Below, piece after piece: positions 15,608-19,448 of a stretch of 19,448 nt of DNA. Numbering within the stretch: position 1 is the first letter of the stretch; each line of letters begins with the position of its first letter. The notes below the pieces were generated by a model. It did no database searches. It was not told where the DNA came from and saw only the letters and a program-made list of their open reading frames with translations. The translations under genes and the position numbers were made by a program. The stretch lies in contig CAZFWV010000104.1 in assembly GCA_964522605.1 (NCBI GenBank), positions 1 to 19,448 of the forward strand, read 5' to 3'. The stretch comes from CAVZLD01 sp964522605 (GTDB lineage: Bacteria; Planctomycetota; Planctomycetia; Pirellulales; Pirellulaceae).

Positions 15608-16975
15608 TTACTGAATGGGCGGTGCAGGCGGCGAGGGGGTTTCGATCGAATCCGCGAAATCGATCCGCGGACGCCGCGTGATCGTCGTTCCGTCAGAAGA
15701 CGAGGTTGTCGGTCGGCGCGATTCCCGCGCTTCTCCATCCGCGGAAGGTTCCTCTGCCGGTGTTGCGGGCGGACCGCTGCTCGCTTCCGCGGGTGCCGGC
15801 TCGTCGCTAGGGACAATGATCTGCGGAGCGACAGCACACGGGTCGAGCGGGACACGCGTCATGACCGTGCGCGCGACGGTCTGTGTCGACTGGGTCGGGA
15901 CCCACCGGGAGACCTCCCGTTTCACCTCGTCGACTCGCTGTTCCGCGACCCAGCGGCAGACGCGCACGGGGATCTCCTCGGTCCGTTGTTCCTCCACGTA
16001 CCGGACGGTCGTGACGGGAATCTTGCGAACCACGACCTGGGATTCCCAGCGAGTGGTCTGCACGGGGACCTTGCGGACCACGTTCTCGACAACCGGACGC
16101 TGCACCGTGTAGGGAACCATTCGCCGCTGTTCTTCGCGCTCCATCCGAACGGTTGACACGGGAACTCGACGCGTTTCGATCGTCGGTTCATACCGTGTCA
16201 CATCCACCGGAACTTTCCTCGCCACCGTTTCGGGAACGTAACTGGTTTGTTCCACTGCCTGTGGAACGAGATTTGGCACGTACGCCCGCTGCACTGTGTA
16301 GACACCCTGTTGAGGTTGCGGTACCCAGTACATCCCGCCGCGCTGCGTCGTGACCAAACCGGTGTAGGGATTGACGTAATTCGTGCGGGGTACCCACTGG
16401 AGTCGATCGCGGCCCGGCGGCAGTGGCTGCATAACGTATTGATCCACGAAACTGCCCTGGTCGACCCACTGCGTTGTGGTCGAAGTCACCGGACGCATCA
16501 CCGTTTCACATTCATCGCGATACTGCGTTTCAGTGACCGGTCGCCATACCGTTCGCTGTTCCTCCCGCGTGGATGTTTCCATGACCGGTTTTTCGACAAC
16601 GCGGCGTTCTTCCCGCATTTGCGTTTCGGTGACGTAATGCGTTCGCTGTATCGTCTCCTCGCGATAAGACGTTTCCTGAACCGGTTTGAGTACCGTGTAT
16701 CGTTCCTCCCGTGTGCTCGTTTCCCGCACAGGCCGCAATACGGTGTAGGTTCGCTTGCGTGTCTCGGTCTCCCAGACGGGCCGATACGTGGTCGTCGGTC
16801 TTTGTTCGACGATCGTTTCGGTTTCCAGTCGATAGGTCGTCACCGGCCGCTGTTCGTAGATTGTCTGCGGCACTAAGCGATACGTCTCGCACGAGTCGTA
16901 AGCCACTTGGGCGGTCAGGATCGGCCCGGACACAAGTGACAGAAGGATGGCTGTAACAAAGACGACGCTTTTCAT
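15608..16975 (-). CDS. secreted repeat protein, planctomycete YTV-like, two blocks of 16-residue repeats
   Basis: 455 residues from ATG 16975. The first residues (MKSVVFVTAILLSLVSGPIL) form a signal peptide, and an AGGA lies 12 bases upstream; an ATG 12 bp earlier sits directly on that site and is less likely. Residues 32-170 are about nine units of exactly 16 residues, consensus Y-T-V-x-x-P-V-x-E-T-S-x-R-E-E-x. The register position is L34, L50, P66, P82, P98, Y114, P130, P146, P162. After a linker with aromatic and Gly/Pro residues, residues about 249-370 hold about eight more 16-residue units of the type RKVPVxTTRxxxE, with prolines at 256, 272, 288, 304, 320 and 336. The tail (380-455) is Pro/Ser/Ala-rich. 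Alternating Thr, Val, Arg and Glu suggest a beta-rich fibre or solenoid. YTV-motif proteins are known planctomycete cell-surface components; assignment here is by resemblance. Confidence 0.88.
   Translation of the reverse strand: MKSVVFVTAILLSLVSGPILTAQVAYDSCETYRLVPQTIYEQRPVTTYRLETETIVEQRPTTTYRPVWETETRKRTYTVLRPVRETSTREERYTVLKPVQETSYREETIQRTHYVTETQMREERRVVEKPVMETSTREEQRTVWRPVTETQYRDECETVMRPVTSTTTQWVDQGSFVDQYVMQPLPPGRDRLQWVPRTNYVNPYTGLVTTQRGGMYWVPQPQQGVYTVQRAYVPNLVPQAVEQTSYVPETVARKVPVDVTRYEPTIETRRVPVSTVRMEREEQRRMVPYTVQRPVVENVVRKVPVQTTRWESQVVVRKIPVTTVRYVEEQRTEEIPVRVCRWVAEQRVDEVKREVSRWVPTQSTQTVARTVMTRVPLDPCAVAPQIIVPSDEPAPAEASSGPPATPAEEPSADGEARESRRPTTSSSDGTTITRRPRIDFADSIETPSPPAPPIQ
15893..16231 (-). 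repeat. second coding repeat block, 48-bp period
   Basis: This encodes about eight 16-residue units (VxRKVPVxTTRxxxE type) of the secreted repeat protein, with Pro at 256, 272, 288, 304, 320 and 336. The last two units lack the proline but keep the register (Lys352, Ala368). Codons differ between units, so the repetition is clearer in protein than in DNA. Confidence 0.8.
16466..16882 (-). repeat. first coding repeat block, 48-bp period
   Basis: This encodes about nine 16-residue units (YTVxKPVxETSxREEx type) of the secreted repeat protein, in unbroken register from residue 32 to about 170. The two blocks share the period but are out of phase with each other by two residues, so each probably expanded separately. 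Confidence 0.82.
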
Positions 16976-17050
16976 GGCACTATGCATTCCTGCGAAAGAA
17001 GACGAGACGGAGTGACCGATAGGTGTTCCTATTATTAATCTCTTCGTGGC

Positions 17051-17076
17051 CCGGCAAAGTCATGATCCGGCAAAGT
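17051..17076 (-). promoter_or_regulatory. tandem 10-bp direct repeats, candidate operator
   Basis: CCGGCAAAGT occurs at 17051-17060 and again at 17067-17076, a period of 16 bp; on the minus strand it reads ACTTTGCCGG twice. The pair lies about 75-100 bp upstream of the repeat-protein start and just upstream of an AT-rich patch. The arrangement resembles tandem half-sites for a response regulator or dimeric activator. The binding protein is unknown. Confidence 0.45.
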
Positions 17077-17139
17077 TCCCGGATCGCCGGCGCGCGCCCC
17101 AACGGCACAGACACGCAGCCCTCTTTCGAATTTGGGTGA

Positions 17140-17151
17140 AAATCGCGATTT
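17140..17151. promoter_or_regulatory. 12-bp perfect palindrome
   Basis: AAATCGCGATTT reads the same on both strands and is flanked by TTTGGG on both sides. It lies about 165 bp upstream of the repeat-protein start. It could be an operator, but no factor can be named. Confidence 0.35.
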
Positions 17152-17208
17152 GGGCAACTACCCGTGTTGGGGTCGAGCTCGATTTTCTTGAAGCAAATCG
17201 AAACCGCG

Positions 17209-17218
17209 TAAGCGCTTA
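17209..17218. promoter_or_regulatory. 10-bp perfect palindrome
   Basis: TAAGCGCTTA is self-complementary and flanked by GCG and GCG. It lies in the same AT-rich intergenic region as the 12-bp palindrome. A chance occurrence is possible. Confidence 0.25.
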
Positions 17219-17410
17219 GCGATTGAAGCGCAATTTCCGGTTTATGTGCTAGCTCGTTTCGCGACGGTTTGCCCCGTTGACCTAAGTCCATACGGGAATG
17301 ACAGGTTGCGCCGCGATTTTTCCTGGTTGCCCTAATCGTTACAACCGGTTCTGGCGACTCGTTGCCGATTCTGACAGTCCGTTGGCATAACGCGAATCAA
17401 GCTGCATCGG

Positions 17411-18475
17411 TCAATTGGAGCGTCGTGCCTCCAATGCCTGCAGTGTCGTGCGGGCGTCCATCTCGATGCCGCGACGTACGGCTGGAGTCAGTTGGGGATC
17501 GGCGAGAAGTTTGTTTACCCCATCCTCGATAGACTCTAAGTTCAGCGAGGGGTTGAGTCGGGCGAGATTGGCAGCGGATCGAAGCGCGTTCTGGAGAATC
17601 GTAGTCAGGGTCACATCATCGAGCGGCGGTTCTCCGGGGACCTGCAAGCGAGTCGGCTGCAACATGTCGGCGAGACAGGAAAGCGAGCGCGGATCACCGT
17701 AACGAGCCAGTCCATTCGCTGCGTTGTAGCGAACACTCGCTGCGGGATCACTCAGCATTTTCGCCAGTTGATCCATCGCTTCCGGCCCGCCAAGGACCCC
17801 TAGTGTGTACGCAGCACGGGATCGCAACTGGGCATTGAGTTCGGTTTCTTCGGGGGAGCCGCCTTGTTGCTGGGCGGCTTGCATCAAAGTTGCCATGACG
17901 TCGGTCCGCGCACGCAGAATTTCTGCTCCGGAAGGCATTCCTTCCGCCCGACGCGCGATGGCCTCGAGTGCCGTCTTGCGAACTTCAATTTCGCGCGGAT
18001 CACGTTGTGTGGATGCGGCCTTGATCAACGCGGGTAATCCCTCTTCGATCTCGAAGACGCCGAGCGCCGTGCAGAGATAGACGCGCAGCTTCAGCGACTC
18101 CGGCTCCAGGTTCCCTTCGTCCAGCTGCTGCTGCAAGATATCCGCCAAACGTCCCGCCAGTACCGGATCCTGTCGTAGTTCTGCCTGTTGGCGGTCACAC
18201 AACAAATTCGCGATCGTGAGCGCTTTCTGCCAGCTCCCTGGATTCAAACGCGTCAAATCATCGACCAGCTCTTCCGGACGCGTGCCCAGATGCGCGAGCC
18301 AGTTGAACATCAGGCAGACGAGCACAATCACGACGACGATCACCATGGGCACGACGAACAACTGCATCAAGAATCGCGCCGACGGGGGGGTCACCGGAGG
18401 CAAGTTGTGCTTCGGATCGTTTGGCGGGACGCCGTCGGATGATTCGTCTGCCGGAGGCGAGGGAGCGTCAGTCAT
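17411..18475 (-). CDS. membrane-anchored HEAT-repeat protein
   Basis: 354 residues from ATG 18475; an in-frame TTG 12 bp upstream is less likely, and neither has a clear ribosome-binding site. The N-terminus is a Pro/Asp-rich cytoplasmic-type stretch (1-33). One membrane span follows at about 36-58 (FLMQLFVVPMVIVVVIVLVC). The rest is helical. HEAT or PBS-lyase-type repeats are clearest around 195-245 (AQLRSRAAYTLGVLGGPEAM, then ASVRYNAANGLARYGDPRSL), with earlier units near 115-160. HEAT repeats bind proteins, and no catalytic motif is seen. It may be an inner-membrane scaffold. It diverges from the lipoate ligase gene. No operon partner is evident, since the gap to the next minus-strand gene is 435 bp. 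Confidence 0.88.
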   Translation of the reverse strand: MTDAPSPPADESSDGVPPNDPKHNLPPVTPPSARFLMQLFVVPMVIVVVIVLVCLMFNWLAHLGTRPEELVDDLTRLNPGSWQKALTIANLLCDRQQAELRQDPVLAGRLADILQQQLDEGNLEPESLKLRVYLCTALGVFEIEEGLPALIKAASTQRDPREIEVRKTALEAIARRAEGMPSGAEILRARTDVMATLMQAAQQQGGSPEETELNAQLRSRAAYTLGVLGGPEAMDQLAKMLSDPAASVRYNAANGLARYGDPRSLSCLADMLQPTRLQVPGEPPLDDVTLTTILQNALRSAANLARLNPSLNLESIEDGVNKLLADPQLTPAVRRGIEMDARTTLQALEARRSN

Positions 18476-18526
18476 CGGAGGGTTCAAACCGGAAGGGAGC
18501 AGGGAAGCGGCAGAAACTCACAGTGC

Positions 18527-18626
18527 GGCAGCGCCACAAGCCAACGGGGGGGCTACCCCACCCGGGTCCGGGTCGCTCCCGTTGGTCGCTCGGTTTTTGC
18601 CGCAAGAACAACATTTTCACCGTTAG
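18527..18626 (+). repeat. dispersed intergenic repeat, copy B
   Basis: This is homologous to 9810-9908, which lies on the opposite strand. It has a perfect 8-bp outer stem, CCAACGGG (18541-18548) with CCCGTTGG (18578-18585), enclosing a G-rich/C-rich hairpin around CTACC. Copy A keeps the inner hairpin but only part of the outer stem. It lies in the 252-bp divergent gap between the HEAT gene and the lipoate ligase gene, about 100 bp from the ligase start. Both copies therefore sit just upstream of a plus-strand housekeeping gene, in opposite orientations. Confidence 0.8.
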
Positions 18627-18727
18627 GAGCACAGTGTAGGGGGCTGCCGGTCACCGTCAAGCCAACCCAACCGATCGGGGCGGGCGGGCCATTTTCGCCG
18701 ATGCGCTGGCAGGCTACAACATGCCGC

Positions 18728-19447
18728 ATGGATCTCTTAGAACTCACGCTGCCGACGCCCGCCGAAAACCTGGCCCTGGATGAGTCGCTGCTGGATTGCG
18801 CCGACGAGGAAGGGCCGTCGCGTGATCTGCTGCGGCTTTGGGAGTCGCCTCAGGTCGCAGTGATCGTCGGGCGAGGTTCGCGGATCGAAGAGGAGGTCGA
18901 GGTCGCTACCTGCCGCCGGGAGCAGATTCCGGTTCTTCGCCGATGTAGCGGCGGAGCGGCGGTCGTGATCGGCCCGGGTTGTCTGATGTACTCCGTCGTC
19001 CTCTCTTTGTCCCACCACGCGGACCTGCTGGTCGTCGACCGTGCCCATGGTTTTGTCTTGCAGCGCATTCAACAAGCCTTGTGTCGTCTCGGTCTGCCAG
19101 TTCAACTGTCGGGTACGAGCGATCTGACGCTGGATAACCGGAAATTCTCTGGAAACAGCCTTCGCTGCAAGCGGAACGCGCTGCTCTACCATGGAACACT
19201 CCTGTACAACTTCCCGCTGCCGAGAATCGCTTCCTGCCTGAAAATGCCGCCGCGACGTCCGTCCTATCGAGAAGATCGATCTCACGACCAGTTCTTAGTG
19301 CAATTGCCCGTGACCGCCCAACGTCTGCGTCAATCGCTGATCGATGCGTGGGAGTGTGAGCAAACTCGGACCGACTGGCCGCGACAACGGGTGAGCGAAC
19401 TGGTCCACCAGCGCTATGCGCGGGATGAATGGAACTGGCAGCGTTGA
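18728..19447 (+). CDS. lipoate-protein ligase A-like protein (BPL/LplA/LipB fold)
   Basis: 239 residues, complete. The start at ATG 18728 gives MDLLELTLPTPAENLALDES, matching the family's N-terminal helix; an in-frame ATG 27 bp earlier is less likely. LplA activates lipoate with ATP and attaches it to a lysine of 2-oxoacid dehydrogenase E2 or glycine-cleavage H protein. The lipoyl-AMP loop is RRCSGGAAV (71-79), where the usual third glycine is Ala. The catalytic lysine is Lys139 in DNRKFSGNS, followed by HGTLLYN (155-161). The region before Lys139 reads GTSDLTL, like ligases, and lacks the cysteine that octanoyltransferase LipM has there. At 239 residues it lacks the C-terminal accessory domain of E. 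coli LplA (about 337), so ligase activity might need a separate partner or be altered. Confidence 0.88.
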   Translation: MDLLELTLPTPAENLALDESLLDCADEEGPSRDLLRLWESPQVAVIVGRGSRIEEEVEVATCRREQIPVLRRCSGGAAVVIGPGCLMYSVVLSLSHHADLLVVDRAHGFVLQRIQQALCRLGLPVQLSGTSDLTLDNRKFSGNSLRCKRNALLYHGTLLYNFPLPRIASCLKMPPRRPSYREDRSHDQFLVQLPVTAQRLRQSLIDAWECEQTRTDWPRQRVSELVHQRYARDEWNWQR

Positions 19448-19448
19448 T

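Larger units (their letters stand above)
16976..17410. other. 435-bp intergenic region upstream of the repeat-protein gene
   Basis: This lies between the repeat-protein gene start and the end of the HEAT gene, both on the minus strand. It is more AT-rich than its surroundings. It contains two direct repeats and two perfect palindromes, listed separately, and an AT-rich patch (ATTAATAATAG on the minus strand, around 17030) that could be a -10 region for the repeat-protein gene. A 103-codon minus-strand frame (17291-16980) has no signal, domain or ribosome-binding site and is not called. Confidence 0.55.

Noticed and set aside
15500..16876. Several long plus-strand frames (up to 218 codons) opposite the repeat-protein gene.
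   Set aside because: They arise from the repetitive codon pattern of the sense gene, which has a signal peptide and exact 16-residue register.
16980..17291. 103-codon minus-strand frame between the repeat-protein gene and the HEAT gene.
   Set aside because: No ribosome-binding site, domain or signal peptide; it runs through the likely promoter region of the repeat-protein gene.
17383..17410. TTGGCAT near the HEAT gene end considered as a sigma-54 promoter.
   Set aside because: The required GC element at the -12 position is missing at the correct spacing.

Overview
The window looks like chromosomal DNA from a planctomycete, probably near the Pirellulales. This is inferred from protein style only: a YTV-like repeat protein with 16-residue units, a secreted protein with a YGYY...WRRWP motif, several membrane-anchored proteins of unknown family, a BRCT-MerR-TPR fusion, and long repeat-rich intergenic stretches. 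No rRNA, tRNA, CRISPR array, transposase, phage gene or defence locus was recognised. Thirteen protein genes are supported, one of them weakly.

Left part (1-8601). A minus-strand cluster reads leftward: a small uncertain ORF (2704-2339), a Wza-type polysaccharide export lipoprotein (2319-1114) and a secreted proline-rich protein (1064-90). It ends at a heptanucleotide repeat pair (1-90). Diverging from it is a 1482-residue membrane-anchored TPR protein (2995-7443), followed 15 nt later by a NifS/IscS-type cysteine desulfurase (7459-8601). The export gene and the anchored TPR protein could serve one envelope or exopolysaccharide function, but only adjacency supports this.

Middle part (8602-13553). 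A two-TPR mini-protein (minus) and lpxA (plus) diverge from an 847-bp stretch with no convincing gene. That stretch carries one copy of a dispersed repeat just upstream of lpxA. lpxA converges on a rhomboid-family protease gene. Upstream of the rhomboid gene, on the same strand, is a 519-residue membrane and coiled-coil protein of unknown function.

Right part (13554-19448). Here lie the BRCT-MerR-TPR fusion (minus), a 440-bp intergenic region with inverted and direct repeats, the 16-residue-repeat secreted protein (minus), a 435-bp region with direct repeats and palindromes, a membrane-anchored HEAT-repeat protein (minus), and a lipoate-protein ligase A-like gene (plus). The divergent gap before the ligase holds the second copy of the dispersed repeat, in the opposite orientation to the first. 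lpxA implies an LPS-type outer membrane. The desulfurase and the ligase are housekeeping cofactor enzymes. Most of the rest is lineage-specific envelope or scaffold protein.
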